Shown here piece by piece: positions 40,934-48,930 of a stretch of 48,930 nucleotides of DNA (position 1 is the stretch's first letter; every line of letters starts with the position of its first letter). The position numbers were made by a program, and so were the translations under genes. Source of the stretch: an uncultured Prevotellaceae bacterium (GTDB taxonomy: Bacteria > Bacteroidota > Bacteroidia > Bacteroidales > Bacteroidaceae). Under the pieces are notes generated by a model that was given only the letters and a program-made list of their open reading frames with translations, searched no databases and was not told the origin of the DNA. The stretch spans positions 1 to 48,930 of the forward strand of contig UQST01000020.1 of NCBI GenBank assembly GCA_900543815.1, in the 5' to 3' direction.

Positions 40934-41245
40934 CTCGGATGGCATGGATTTGTGCGGGATGCAGGGCAATTTGTTGATCGGGGTTCTGGTGGCTGGTGAT
41001 TGGGCTTCCTGCAGGTTGTTGAAGAGGGGGCCTGAGGCCAGTCGGGGAGGAATCCGTTGTGCGATGGAGGGAATTCCAGAGCAAGTTTCGGGAGGCAACT
41101 TTCGGTGGTGGTATTTCCTTGAAAAAGGGTTTTGTGGCTTCTTGCCTTCTGTTGGTAAGGTCGGTGCAGGGGCTCGCTTTACCGAATCTTTGCCTCCAAG
41201 CCAAGTAAAGCACGGTGGTAGAATGCCTCTTTCACTCTTTTTTCT
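40934..41245. other. Intergenic, no gene seen upstream of hisG
   Basis: The frame that reads into hisG from 40920 lacks coding character and starts before the promoter, so it is not taken as gene. Segments of 40970-41100 show loose 22-base similarity (TTGTTGATCGGGG-like pieces) that may be an old array. Confidence 0.4.
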
Positions 41246-41253
41246 TAACTTTG
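41246..41253 (+). promoter_or_regulatory. -7 box for the histidine operon
   Basis: TAACTTTG, full consensus, about 98 bases before the hisG ATG. No his-rich leader peptide or attenuator was recognised in the leader. Confidence 0.6.
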
Positions 41254-41351
41254 CAAATGGTATTGGTCCGTCAGCGGAGCCGGCTTCAGTGAGGAGCATG
41301 GTGCGCGGGGCGGGAGAAGTAACAGGATATTCACAATTAGAGAAAAGCAGT

Positions 41352-42218
41352 ATGGAAAAGACATCATTGCTGAGAATAGCCGTACAGTCAAAGGGACGGC
41401 TCTATGAGGACACCATGGCGCTGCTGTCCGAGGCAGGCATCAAGGTGCCGCAGAGCCGTCGCACCCTGCTGGTGCAGAGTAGTAACTTCCCCATCGAAGT
41501 GCTGTTTCTGCGCGACGACGACATACCGCAGAGTGTGGCTACAGGCGTAGCCGACCTGGGTATAGTGGGGCAGAACGAGTTTGAGGAGCGCAAGGAGAAT
41601 GCCGAGGTGGTGCGCCCGCTTGGCTTCAGCAAATGCCGCCTCTCGCTGGCCATCCCCCATGGCGAGAACTACACAGGCCTGCGGTGGTTTGAGGGCAAGA
41701 AGATAGCCACCTCCTATCCAGGCATCTTGCGCCGCTTCATGGAACGCAACCGTGTGGCTGCCGACATCCATGTCATCACCGGGTCAGTGGAGATCAGTCC
41801 GGGTATCGGGCTGGCAGATGCCATCTTCGACATCGTCAGCAGCGGCAGCACACTGGTAAGCAATAACCTGCGCGAGGTGGAGGTAGTGATGCAGAGCGAG
41901 GCTCTGCTCATCGCCCATCACGGCCTCAGCGACGAGAAGCGCGAGGTGCTCGACGAACTGTTGTTCCGTATCGAGGCCGTCAAGAACGCCGAGGACAAGA
42001 AGTACGTGCTGATGAACGTGCCCACTGACCGCGTGGAGGATGTGGTGGCTGTGCTTCCCGGTGCCAAGAGCCCCACGGTGATGCCTCTGGCCACACCGGG
42101 CTGGAGCAGTGTGCACACAGTCATCGACGAGCAGCGCTTCTGGCAAATCATACGCCAGTTGAAGGAGTTGGGCGCCCAGGGCATACTGGTGGTACCCATC
42201 GAGAAGATGATTCTCTGA
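41352..42218 (+). CDS. hisG: ATP phosphoribosyltransferase, long form
   Basis: This is the first enzyme of histidine synthesis, joining ATP and PRPP. It is 288 residues with the C-terminal regulatory ACT-like domain (EDKKYVLMNVPTDRVEDV onward), so it is the long, histidine-inhibited type. LLRIAVQSKGRLYEDTMALL is the N-terminus, and the PRPP loop DIVSSGSTLVSNNLRE lies near 158-173. The start at 41352 is set by this N-terminus and by the promoter at 41246. It is first in the his gene run. Confidence 0.95.
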   Translation: MEKTSLLRIAVQSKGRLYEDTMALLSEAGIKVPQSRRTLLVQSSNFPIEVLFLRDDDIPQSVATGVADLGIVGQNEFEERKENAEVVRPLGFSKCRLSLAIPHGENYTGLRWFEGKKIATSYPGILRRFMERNRVAADIHVITGSVEISPGIGLADAIFDIVSSGSTLVSNNLREVEVVMQSEALLIAHHGLSDEKREVLDELLFRIEAVKNAEDKKYVLMNVPTDRVEDVVAVLPGAKSPTVMPLATPGWSSVHTVIDEQRFWQIIRQLKELGAQGILVVPIEKMIL

Positions 42219-42344
42219 CACCGAAGGGAGGGCTGCAGGTGCCCGGGCGTACCTCTTGCCCTCTCTCCTTATTTATATATAAGGAGCCGGGCTGTGCTTT
42301 GGTCCAGGCTCCGCACACATTTATCCATTGGGAAGAAACAGGAA

Positions 42345-43628
42345 ATGAACATATACGAATATCCCACCGCCGGCCAACTGAAGACCCTTCTGCAAAGGCC
42401 GGCACACGATGCTGCTCATCTGGCAGCTACGGTCAAGGGCGTGCTCGACGATGTGCGCCAGCATGGTGATGAGGCTGTGCTGCGCTATGAGAAGCAGTTC
42501 GACCACGTACAGATGGATACTCTGGCAGTCACGCCAGAGGAGATGGACGAGGCATGGGGACTGGTGCCCGATGACCTCAAGCAGGCTATCCAACTGGCTC
42601 ATGCCAATATAGAGCGGTTCCATGCCAGCCAGCAGTTCCATGCCCAGCACGTACAGGTGACCGACGGAGTGGAGTGCTGGCAGCAGGCCATACCCATCCA
42701 GCGTGTGGGACTCTATATTCCCGGCGGTACGGCACCGCTCTTCAGTACCGTGCTCATGCTGGCCACCCCGGCCCGGCTGGCCGGTTGCCCCGAGATAGTA
42801 TTGTGCACCCCGCCGGCTGCCAACGGGAAGGTGAATGCCGCCGTGCTCGTTGCAGCGCGCGTGGCAGGCGTTGGCCAGGTGTTCAAGGCAGGCGGTGTGC
42901 AGGCCATCGGTGCCATGGCCTATGGCACCGAGAGCGTTCCTCAGGTCTTCAAGATATTTGGCCCGGGCAATCAGTATGTGACCTGTGCCAAGCAGCAGGT
43001 GAGTATGCAGGGCGTGGCAATAGACATGCCTGCAGGTCCCAGCGAGGTGGCCGTGCTGGCCGACAGCACTTCGCGCCCCGACTTTGTGGCTGCCGACCTC
43101 CTGAGTCAGGCAGAGCATGGGGCCGACAGCCAGGTTGTGCTCATCACCACAAGCCGTTCCCTGCTCGAGGCCGTGCAGGCAGAGGTGGACAGGCAACTGG
43201 CCCTCTTGCCACGTCGCGAACTGGCAGAGCGCTCGTTGCAGTACAGCAAACTCATACTGGTAAAGGACGACGACGAGATGATGAGCGTGGCCAATGAGTA
43301 TGCGCCCGAGCATCTCATCATCGAGACAGCCAACTATATGGAACTGGCCGCACGGGTGGTCAATGCCGGGAGCGTCTTTTTGGGAAGTTTCACACCCGAG
43401 AGCGCAGGCGACTATGCCAGCGGCACCAACCACACGCTGCCCACTGCAGGATGGGCCAGAGCCTATAGCGGAGTCAATCTGGACAGCTATATAAGGAAGG
43501 TGACATTCCAGCACATCACCCCCGAAGGGGTGTGCGCCATCGGTCCCGCCGTAGAGCGTATGGCCGAGGGCGAGGGTCTGGATGCCCACAAGAACGCAAT
43601 GACACTCAGACTGAAGGAGGTAAGATGA
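42345..43628 (+). CDS. hisD: Histidinol dehydrogenase
   Basis: It oxidises L-histidinol to L-histidine in two NAD-dependent steps using zinc. The start at 42345 gives 427 residues. Family motifs: VGLYIPGGTAPLFSTVLML, DMPAGPSEVAVLAD, SQAEHGADSQ, the catalytic Glu-His pair in YAPEHLIIE (about 322-323), and GTNHTLPT. An intergenic space of 126 bases separates it from hisG. It overlaps hisC by four bases (ATGA). Confidence 0.96.
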   Translation: MNIYEYPTAGQLKTLLQRPAHDAAHLAATVKGVLDDVRQHGDEAVLRYEKQFDHVQMDTLAVTPEEMDEAWGLVPDDLKQAIQLAHANIERFHASQQFHAQHVQVTDGVECWQQAIPIQRVGLYIPGGTAPLFSTVLMLATPARLAGCPEIVLCTPPAANGKVNAAVLVAARVAGVGQVFKAGGVQAIGAMAYGTESVPQVFKIFGPGNQYVTCAKQQVSMQGVAIDMPAGPSEVAVLADSTSRPDFVAADLLSQAEHGADSQVVLITTSRSLLEAVQAEVDRQLALLPRRELAERSLQYSKLILVKDDDEMMSVANEYAPEHLIIETANYMELAARVVNAGSVFLGSFTPESAGDYASGTNHTLPTAGWARAYSGVNLDSYIRKVTFQHITPEGVCAIGPAVERMAEGEGLDAHKNAMTLRLKEVR

Positions 43629-44665
43629 AGGATTTACGCGATTTGGTGAGACCAAACATACTGGCGCTGGAGCCTTACAGTTGCGCCCGCGACGAGTTCA
43701 AAGGGCAGCGCGCCCGCGTCTTTCTCGATGCGAACGAGAGTCCCTATAACGCTCCCTACGACCGTTATCCGGCTCCCGTGCATGAGGACTTGCGCATGAC
43801 ACTGGCCCATATGAAGGGTGTAAGGCCTGGTCAGATATTCATGGGCAATGGGTCCGACGAGGCCATCGACCTTGTTTATCGCATCTTCTGCCGCCCGGGA
43901 GTGGATAATGTGGTGGCCATAAGCCCCACCTATGGCATGTATGAGGTGTGTGCCAATATCAATGATGTGGAGTACCGAAGCGTACTCTTACGCGAGGATT
44001 ACTCGCTGGATGCCGATGCTCTGCTCCTGGCAGCAGACCAGAACACCAAGGTCATCTGGCTGTGTTCGCCCAACAATCCCACTGGTGTCGCTCTCGAAAG
44101 GAGCCAGGTGGAGCGGGTGTTGACGGAGTTCCAGGGCATAGTGGTGATTGACGAGGCCTACTCAGACTTCTCGCACCAGCGTCCCTTCCGTCTCGACCTC
44201 GACCTTTATCCCAATCTCATTGTCCTCAATACGATGAGCAAGGCATGGGCCAGCGCGGCCATACGTCTGGGCATGGCTTTTGCCGGTGAACAGATAATAG
44301 AGTTCTTCAACAAGGTCAAGTACCCCTACAATGTCAACCAGCTCACTTGCGAGCAGGCCAAACGCATCCTCGGCCAGGCCGACAGCGTGGCGCGATGGGT
44401 GGGCAACATCGTCAGCGAGCGCGACAAGCTGGCTCCCGCCCTGCAGGAGTTGCCCTTCTGCCAGAAGGTTTATCCCAGTGATGCCAACTTCCTGCTGGCG
44501 CGCATGACCGATGCCGATGCCATCTACCACTATCTGGTGGGGCTGGGCATCATAGTGAGAAACCGCAACCGTGTGGCTCTCTGCGGCAATTGCCTGCGCA
44601 TCACAGTGGGTACCCCCGACGAGAACTGCGAATTGATGCGTGCGTTGCGCTGTTATAGATTTTGA
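43625..44665 (+). CDS. hisC: Histidinol-phosphate aminotransferase
   Basis: This PLP enzyme transfers the amino group from glutamate to imidazole-acetol phosphate. The 346-residue product has the class I/II fold: FLDANESPYNAPYDRYP, IFMGNGSDEAIDLVYRIF, CSPNNPTGVAL, VVIDEAYSDF and the PLP lysine at about 206 in MSKAWASAAIRLG. It starts inside the hisD stop (ATGA). It is separated from hisB by 137 bases that contain a tandem 44-bp repeat. Confidence 0.96.
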   Translation: MKDLRDLVRPNILALEPYSCARDEFKGQRARVFLDANESPYNAPYDRYPAPVHEDLRMTLAHMKGVRPGQIFMGNGSDEAIDLVYRIFCRPGVDNVVAISPTYGMYEVCANINDVEYRSVLLREDYSLDADALLLAADQNTKVIWLCSPNNPTGVALERSQVERVLTEFQGIVVIDEAYSDFSHQRPFRLDLDLYPNLIVLNTMSKAWASAAIRLGMAFAGEQIIEFFNKVKYPYNVNQLTCEQAKRILGQADSVARWVGNIVSERDKLAPALQELPFCQKVYPSDANFLLARMTDADAIYHYLVGLGIIVRNRNRVALCGNCLRITVGTPDENCELMRALRCYRF

Positions 44666-44673
44666 CCGGCATC

Positions 44674-44805
44674 GCCTTGGCCGCCGCTCCGCATCATCAA
44701 GAAAGAGATGACGCGAAGCCTTGGCCGCAGAGCCGAATGGGTAAGAAAATGATGCTGCGCAGTGCTGACAGTTGCGCTGCATGGCAATAAATAAAGAGAA
44801 AGATG
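44674..44805. repeat. Three 44-bp tandem units between hisC and hisB
   Basis: Units start at 44674, 44718 and 44762. Units 1 and 2 share GCCTTGGCCGC and a GATG near the end, with about 70 percent identity by eye. Unit 3 is more diverged and ends with the hisB start codon. Each unit has a GC-rich first half and an A-rich second half of 22 bases. Confidence 0.7.
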
Positions 44806-45867
44806 AGGAAAGCACTCTTCATAGACCGCGACGGAACCATTCTGGTGGAGCCTTCCGACGAGCAGATCGACAGCTTCCAGAAGTTCCGCTTCGTGCCTGG
44901 AGCCATCAGCGCATTGCGCTTCCTGTGCCAGCACACCGATTATGAGTTTGTCATGGTGTCCAATCAGGACGGCCTCGGGACGGAATCCTATCCCGAAAGC
45001 GACTTCCTGCCCACCCATCAGCTTATGCTTGACATACTGCATGGCGAGGGTGTGGATTTCGATGCCATACACATTGACCGCAGTTTTCCAGCCGATAATC
45101 TGCCCACCCGCAAGCCTGGTACAGGCATGCTCACAGCCTATATGCAAGGCGATTACGACTTGGCCCGCAGTTGGGTGATAGGCGACAGGGACACCGACCT
45201 CATGCTGGCCCGCAACCTGGGGGCGCAGGGTGTGAAGCTCGGCGAGACCTGCTCCTGGGACAAGGTGTGCCAGATGGTGTTTGCCGGGGAGCGCACTGCC
45301 ACTGTCAGGCGAACGACCCGCGAGACCGACATCGAGGTGCGTCTCAATCTGGACGGCAACGGTGAGAGCGACATACATACGGGTCTCGGTTTCCTTGACC
45401 ACATGCTGGAGCAGTTGCCCCATCACGGCATGATGGACCTGTATGTGCACTGCCAGGGCGACCTCAATGTGGATGAGCACCACACGGTGGAGGATACGGC
45501 ACTTGCCCTGGGGCAGTGTCTGCGTCAGGCCTTGGGCGACAAGCGGGGCATAGAGCGCTACGGATTCTGTCTGCCAATGGACGACAGTCTCTGCCAGGTG
45601 GCGCTCGACTTCGGCGGGCGGCCCTGGCTGGTGTGGGACGCAGAGTTCCACCGCGAGCGCATCGGCGACGTGCCCACCGAGATGTTCAAGCATTTCTTCA
45701 AGAGTCTGTCCGACTCCGCGATGATGAACATCAATGTGCAGGCACGTGGTGAAAACGAACACCACCTCATCGAAGGCATCTTCAAGGCATTGGCCCGCAG
45801 TCTGCGTATGGCCGTGCGCCGCGATGTGAATCATTACCAACTGCCCTCCAGCAAGGGAATGCTCTGA
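44803..45867 (+). CDS. hisB: Bifunctional histidinol-phosphatase / imidazoleglycerol-phosphate dehydratase
   Basis: The 354-residue product joins an N-terminal HAD phosphatase (FIDRDGTIL, Asp8 and Asp10; later WVIGDRDTD) to a C-terminal IGP dehydratase (GLGFLDHMLEQLPHHG and VDEHHTVEDTALALG, with the manganese-binding His pairs). It catalyses two non-adjacent steps of the pathway. hisA, hisF, hisH and hisI are not present in the window. The ATG lies at the end of a tandem repeat unit, so expression may be affected by copy-number change there. Confidence 0.96.
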   Translation: MRKALFIDRDGTILVEPSDEQIDSFQKFRFVPGAISALRFLCQHTDYEFVMVSNQDGLGTESYPESDFLPTHQLMLDILHGEGVDFDAIHIDRSFPADNLPTRKPGTGMLTAYMQGDYDLARSWVIGDRDTDLMLARNLGAQGVKLGETCSWDKVCQMVFAGERTATVRRTTRETDIEVRLNLDGNGESDIHTGLGFLDHMLEQLPHHGMMDLYVHCQGDLNVDEHHTVEDTALALGQCLRQALGDKRGIERYGFCLPMDDSLCQVALDFGGRPWLVWDAEFHRERIGDVPTEMFKHFFKSLSDSAMMNINVQARGENEHHLIEGIFKALARSLRMAVRRDVNHYQLPSSKGML

Positions 45868-45889
45868 CTGTAAAGGACCAGAAGATACT

Positions 45890-46507
45890 ATGCCAACAGA
45901 TACACAATACCCTTCGCAGCTCCTGCAACGCGCTGTGGGCGAGATAAGCCGCCTGCCAGGAATAGGCACCAAGACTGCTCTGCGGCTGGCCCTGCACCTG
46001 CTCCATCAGGACACCGGCGATGTCGATCGCATGGCGCAGAGCATCATCGACCTGCGTCATGGCGTGCGCCGATGCCGTGTCTGCCGCAACATCTGCGATG
46101 ATGACCTGTGTGCCATCTGCTCCAATCCGGCCCGCGACGCCTCGCTCATCTGCGTGGTGGAGAATGTGCAGGACGTGATGGCTGTGGAGCGAACCATGCA
46201 GTACCGGGGACTCTACCATGTGCTGGGCGGAGTGATAAGCCCTATGGACGGTGTGGGACCGTCGGATCTCGAGATAGAGAGCCTGGTGGAACGTGTGCGC
46301 CAGGGCGATGTGAGCGAGGTCATACTCGCACTCAGTCCCACCATGGAGGGCGACACCACGGGCTTCTATATCTTCCGCAAACTGCAGGACACGGCGGTGC
46401 CCGTATCCACCCTGGCACGTGGAGTGGCGCAGAACGATGAACTGCAATACACCGATGAGGCCACTCTGGGACGTGCCATCACGGCACGCGTACCCTTCGG
46501 CAAGTGA
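45890..46507 (+). CDS. recR: Recombination protein RecR
   Basis: RecR works with RecO and RecF in loading RecA at gaps. It is 205 residues with a helix-hairpin-helix (ISRLPGIGTKTALRLALHLL), a C4 zinc finger with Cys62, 65, 74 and 77 (CRVC...CAIC), and a Toprim domain (ICVVENVQDVMAVERT). The gene starts 23 bases after hisB on the same strand and is followed by a membrane protein, glycosyltransferase and acetyltransferase. Confidence 0.95.
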   Translation: MPTDTQYPSQLLQRAVGEISRLPGIGTKTALRLALHLLHQDTGDVDRMAQSIIDLRHGVRRCRVCRNICDDDLCAICSNPARDASLICVVENVQDVMAVERTMQYRGLYHVLGGVISPMDGVGPSDLEIESLVERVRQGDVSEVILALSPTMEGDTTGFYIFRKLQDTAVPVSTLARGVAQNDELQYTDEATLGRAITARVPFGK

Positions 46508-46578
46508 GTGCGGGAATCTGCGGACGCTGCCGTTGGAACAAAGACAATATAAAGATAGTAAATACCTAAACAGATAAT

Positions 46579-46926
46579 ATGAACAAAAGAAAATGGCAAT
46601 ACGCCTGGGCTGCCGTGGTGCTGCTGTGCGGATGCCTTGTTCTGCTCTTTGAGACGGAGCTCTTGCCCATGGGAGTCTTCTGCGGAGAAGCCAACGTGCA
46701 GTATGTCATGGACATTGCCGTGGTGACTCTCACACTGGCTGGCATCGTACTGGGAACCAAGGCGCACAACCGCCCCAAGGTTCGTCTTGCATGCTTCAGC
46801 CTGCCTCTCGTGCTTGCGCTGCTTGTCTATTACCTCTTTTTAAGTCCCGCCGCACCCTATTGTGCGGCAGTGACAGGCGTGGCTATGCTGCTACAGTGGC
46901 CGCGTGCCAGCACTCCCGAGATATGA
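46579..46926 (+). CDS. Small four-helix membrane protein, unknown function
   Basis: The 115-residue product has about four hydrophobic stretches (WAAVVLLCGCLVLLF, VMDIAVVTLTLAGIVLG, LVLALLVYYLFL, AAVTGVAMLL) and a short cytosolic tail. It overlaps the glycosyltransferase start by four bases (ATGA) and follows recR. This arrangement suggests a conserved Bacteroidales cluster, but I cannot assign a function. Confidence 0.7.
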   Translation: MNKRKWQYAWAAVVLLCGCLVLLFETELLPMGVFCGEANVQYVMDIAVVTLTLAGIVLGTKAHNRPKVRLACFSLPLVLALLVYYLFLSPAAPYCAAVTGVAMLLQWPRASTPEI

Positions 46927-48008
46927 TGAAACTGAGCATCGTAATAGTTAGCTACAACGTCAAGTATTACTTGGAACAATGCCTGCGCAGTGTCATGCGG
47001 GCCACGACAAGGCTCCAGGCCGAGGTGTGGGTGGTGGACAATGCCAGCACCGACGGCAGTGTGGAGTATCTGCAGACGCGCTTTCCCAGCGTGCATTTCG
47101 TGCAGAATGCCGACAACAGGGGCTTCTCGGCTGCCAACAACCAGGCCATCCGACAGTCGCAGGGCGAGTATGTGCTGCTGCTCAACCCAGACACCATCGT
47201 GGGTGAGGATGTACTGGAGGGCTGTGTGGCCTTCCTGGATGCCCATCCCCAGGCAGGTGCGGTGGGCGTGAGGATGCTTAATGCCGACGGTTCATTCGCC
47301 CCCGAGAGCCGGCGCGGCGTGCCCACTCCCTTCACCAGCTTCTGCAAGATGAGTGGGCTGTGCCGTCTCTTCCCCTTGAGTACCGTCTTCGGCCGCTATT
47401 ACATGCGCTATCTGGATGCCAACGAGGCCAACCGCATAGAGATTATCTCGGGCGCGTTCAACATGCTGCGGCGCAAGGCCATCGACCACGTGGGGCTGCT
47501 CGACGAGCGCTTCTTCATGTATGGCGAGGATGTTGACCTCAGTTACCGCCTCCTGCAGGGCGGATGGCAGAACTGGTATCTTCCGCTCAACATCCTGCAC
47601 TACAAGGGTGAGAGCACGGTGAAAAGCAGTTTCCGCTACGTACACATCTTCTACAATGCCATGTTGCTGTTCTTCAACAAGCACTACGGACGCAGCCACC
47701 GCCTGCTGGGACTGCTGGTGCGTGTGGCCGTCTATGGCCGCGCTTGTCTCGATTCGCTCCTGCGCCTGTGGCAGCGCACCCTGCACCTGCTCCACATCGA
47801 GCCCAGGCAGACTGCTCCCGAATGCGTGACCTATGACTTCGACAGCCAGCCGGTGAGCGTCATGCTGGAGCATCTGCGCATCCAGCAGGCTCCCCGCCGC
47901 GTGCTCCGCACTGTGTCGCGCCATACGGGGCTGGCCATCACTCTGGGTGGTGTGACTCCCGTGGAGCAAGAGGAGGAGGATGCCATTAAGACCCCTAAAC
48001 CCCATTGA
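46923..48008 (+). CDS. Family 2 glycosyltransferase
   Basis: A 361-residue inverting GT-A enzyme. SIVIVSYNVKYYLEQCLRSV is the N-terminus, DNASTDGS (about 39-46) binds the nucleotide, and NADNRGFSAANNQAI with LLLNPDT (about 85-91) is the typical WbbL/rhamnosyltransferase-like pattern. GLLDERFFMYGEDVDL is the catalytic base region. The C-terminal third is longer than usual and rich in Arg/Leu. It probably adds a sugar to a surface polysaccharide or lipid carrier. It could start at 46923 or 46926. Its sugar is unknown. Confidence 0.87.
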   Translation: MMKLSIVIVSYNVKYYLEQCLRSVMRATTRLQAEVWVVDNASTDGSVEYLQTRFPSVHFVQNADNRGFSAANNQAIRQSQGEYVLLLNPDTIVGEDVLEGCVAFLDAHPQAGAVGVRMLNADGSFAPESRRGVPTPFTSFCKMSGLCRLFPLSTVFGRYYMRYLDANEANRIEIISGAFNMLRRKAIDHVGLLDERFFMYGEDVDLSYRLLQGGWQNWYLPLNILHYKGESTVKSSFRYVHIFYNAMLLFFNKHYGRSHRLLGLLVRVAVYGRACLDSLLRLWQRTLHLLHIEPRQTAPECVTYDFDSQPVSVMLEHLRIQQAPRRVLRTVSRHTGLAITLGGVTPVEQEEEDAIKTPKPH

Positions 48009-48010
48009 CC

Positions 48011-48544
48011 ATGACTATACTCAGAGATGAAGCCGTGATGCTAAGGGCTGTGGAACCCGAAGACCTGGAGGTGATGAGCCTGCTGGAGAACGATGCCAGC
48101 CTGTGGGAATGCTCCAATGCCACGGTGCCTTACTCGTCGCATGTGCTCAGGGAGTACATCAAGCAGTGTTCCTACAACTTCTTCGAGGACAAGGCGGTGC
48201 GCCTGGCGATAGCCTTGCCGGAGGGTATCGCCGTGGGGTTTATCGACCTGCAGAACTATGACCATCAGCATCAGCGGGCCGAGGTGGGCATTGTACTCAT
48301 GCGTGAGTGTCAGCATCTGGGGCTGGCCCGGCGTGCCTTGCGCCTCCTGACAGACTATTCCCGCAGTGTGCTTCACCTGCATCAGGTCTATGCGCACGTG
48401 CAGAGCACCAACCATCCAGCCCTTCGTCTTTTCCGTGCCGCAGGCTTCACCCATACGGCCACACTGCCGCAGTGGACCCGTTGCGCTGCGGGGTGGTGCG
48501 ATGTGGAGGTGTTTCAGATGATGCTGGAAGCACCCTGTGGTTAA
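48011..48544 (+). CDS. GNAT-family N-acetyltransferase
   Basis: A 177-residue RimJ/RimL-like GNAT: MLRAVEPEDLEVMSLLEND at the N-terminus, GFIDLQNYDHQHQRAEVGIV, the acetyl-CoA-binding segment RECQHLGLARRALRLLTDY (a variant of QxxGxG/A), then VYAHVQSTNHPALRLFRAAGF. The ATG at 48011 is preferred over an upstream TTG at 48005. It lies two bases after the glycosyltransferase stop and is probably co-transcribed. The substrate could be a small amine or a protein N-terminus. Confidence 0.85.
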   Translation: MTILRDEAVMLRAVEPEDLEVMSLLENDASLWECSNATVPYSSHVLREYIKQCSYNFFEDKAVRLAIALPEGIAVGFIDLQNYDHQHQRAEVGIVLMRECQHLGLARRALRLLTDYSRSVLHLHQVYAHVQSTNHPALRLFRAAGFTHTATLPQWTRCAAGWCDVEVFQMMLEAPCG

Positions 48545-48577
48545 TTTTGAATTGTGAATTATGAATTAAGAATTAGA

Positions 48578-48710
48578 GCTGGCGCGTTGCTTCCATTGTG
48601 ATTTTCAGGGGTTGTATTAGGGCTGGTTCGTTGCTTCCATTGTGATTTTCAGGTTTGGGATTAAGGCTGGCGCGATGCTCCCATTGTGATTGTCGGGGTT
48701 TGGGATTAAG
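48578..48710. repeat. Three 44/45-bp tandem units
   Basis: Units start at 48578, 48622 and 48666, with a partial fourth at 48711. Each begins GCTGG and contains TTCCATTGTGATTTTCAGG or a close variant. It follows an AATTGTGAATTATG-type AT-rich stretch common in Bacteroidetes intergenic DNA. No gene overlaps. Confidence 0.88.
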
Positions 48711-48876
48711 GCTGGCACGGGGTTGCTGGCTTTATTCTTGAGATAAAAGATCGTGGTGCTTTGGGTGGGGCATCGCGTTTTTTGTTTTCGGTGGGCGCTG
48801 TGCGTCGTGTTGCGCGGCGTTTTCGGCTCACCCGACAAACCTAGGGGAGAGAATCCACAAACCAAAAGAAAAGTTA
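48711..48876. other. Intergenic, no gene seen
   Basis: A partial repeat unit is followed by G/T-rich sequence with no credible frame. Confidence 0.4.
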
Positions 48877-48884
48877 TACATTTG
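48877..48884 (+). promoter_or_regulatory. -7 box before the right-edge gene
   Basis: TACATTTG matches TAnnTTTG. It ends only four bases before the next ATG, so a transcript from here would have almost no leader. Confidence 0.45.
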
Positions 48885-48888
48885 CACC

Positions 48889-48930
48889 ATGAACACACAA
48901 GGACTTTTAGCATTGGCGCAGTTGATTCTG
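48889..48930 (+). CDS. Start of an unidentified gene, cut by the window edge
   Basis: An ATG at 48889 opens a frame to the window end (14 codons, MNTQGLLALAQ). It is too short to identify. Its position right after a promoter box suggests either a leaderless transcript or a start further downstream. Confidence 0.4.
   Translation, partial: MNTQGLLALAQLIL

Noticed and set aside
41254..41351. Histidine attenuator before hisG
   Set aside because: No run of His codons and no convincing alternating hairpins were found in the leader.
42321..43655. A 444-codon open frame antisense to hisD
   Set aside because: It mirrors hisD codon by codon, is rich in His/Gly/Leu as expected for a shadow of GC-rich coding DNA, and has no recognisable motif.
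44653..45972. A 439-codon open frame antisense to hisB and recR
   Set aside because: hisB and the start of recR on the plus strand are unmistakable, and the antisense product has no domain.

Overview
The window looks like chromosomal DNA from a GC-rich member of the Bacteroidales, most likely Prevotella or a close relative. Evidence: many start regions carry the Bacteroidetes -7 box TAnnTTTG (usually TAACTTTG), several with TTG about 19 bases upstream. The gene content also fits: Mfa/FimA-type fimbrial genes, a DUF4270 lipoprotein beside a short glycogen-synthase-like protein and panC/panD, a carboxypeptidase-regulatory-domain TonB receptor, a type IX-like C-terminus, a DUF2520-KdsC-Maf cluster, a bifunctional hisB, and polysaccharide-degrading lipoproteins. 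No rRNA, tRNA or CRISPR array was seen.

Layout. 1-3.4 kb is a decayed fimbrial/surface-protein region made of 5'-truncated or frameshifted genes. 3.6-8.5 kb (+) holds a small outer-membrane barrel, xanthine salvage and uptake (xpt plus an NCS2 permease), a 49-codon microprotein gene on the minus strand, and an acyltransferase. 8.5-14 kb (-) is one overlapping unit: LolD-type ABC ATPase, CvfB-like S1 protein, a GH53-like protein without its acid/base glutamate, and a large glutaminase-family secreted protein. 14.2-17.5 kb (-) holds a cation/proton antiporter and a secreted hypothetical. Then come asd, a small membrane protein, the DUF4270/GlgA-like pair divergent from panC-panD, a GH78 rhamnosidase lipoprotein, a DUF1080 protein with methylmalonyl-CoA epimerase, and a TonB receptor divergent from nitroreductase-DUF2520-kdsC-maf-lipoprotein. 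34.8-40.3 kb (-) holds a beta-helix protein, a carbon-nitrogen hydrolase with a T9SS-type secreted protein, and an MltF-like transglycosylase with uridine kinase. 41.3-48.5 kb (+) is hisG-hisD-hisC-hisB-recR followed by a membrane protein, a family 2 glycosyltransferase and a GNAT acetyltransferase. A new gene starts at the right edge.

The most unusual content lies between the genes. Seven intergenic regions each carry one 78-bp element with the same geometry: four imperfect copies of the palindrome GCAGCGCGCTGC (12 bp) separated by three 10-bp spacers, giving a strict 22-bp period. The copies have a shared polarity and shared ends. Other intergenic repeats of unrelated sequence keep the same register: 22 bp (4.2, 19.4, 24.1 and 27.2 kb), 44 bp (19.8, 44.7 and 48.6 kb) and 66 bp (14.1 kb). 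The conserved unit length with divergent sequence suggests a shared generating process or DNA-protein geometry rather than descent of one sequence. This is my main candidate for something undescribed.

All calls come from reading the sequence. No database search or computation was run, so family names are recognition-based, and repeat periods and identities were counted by hand.
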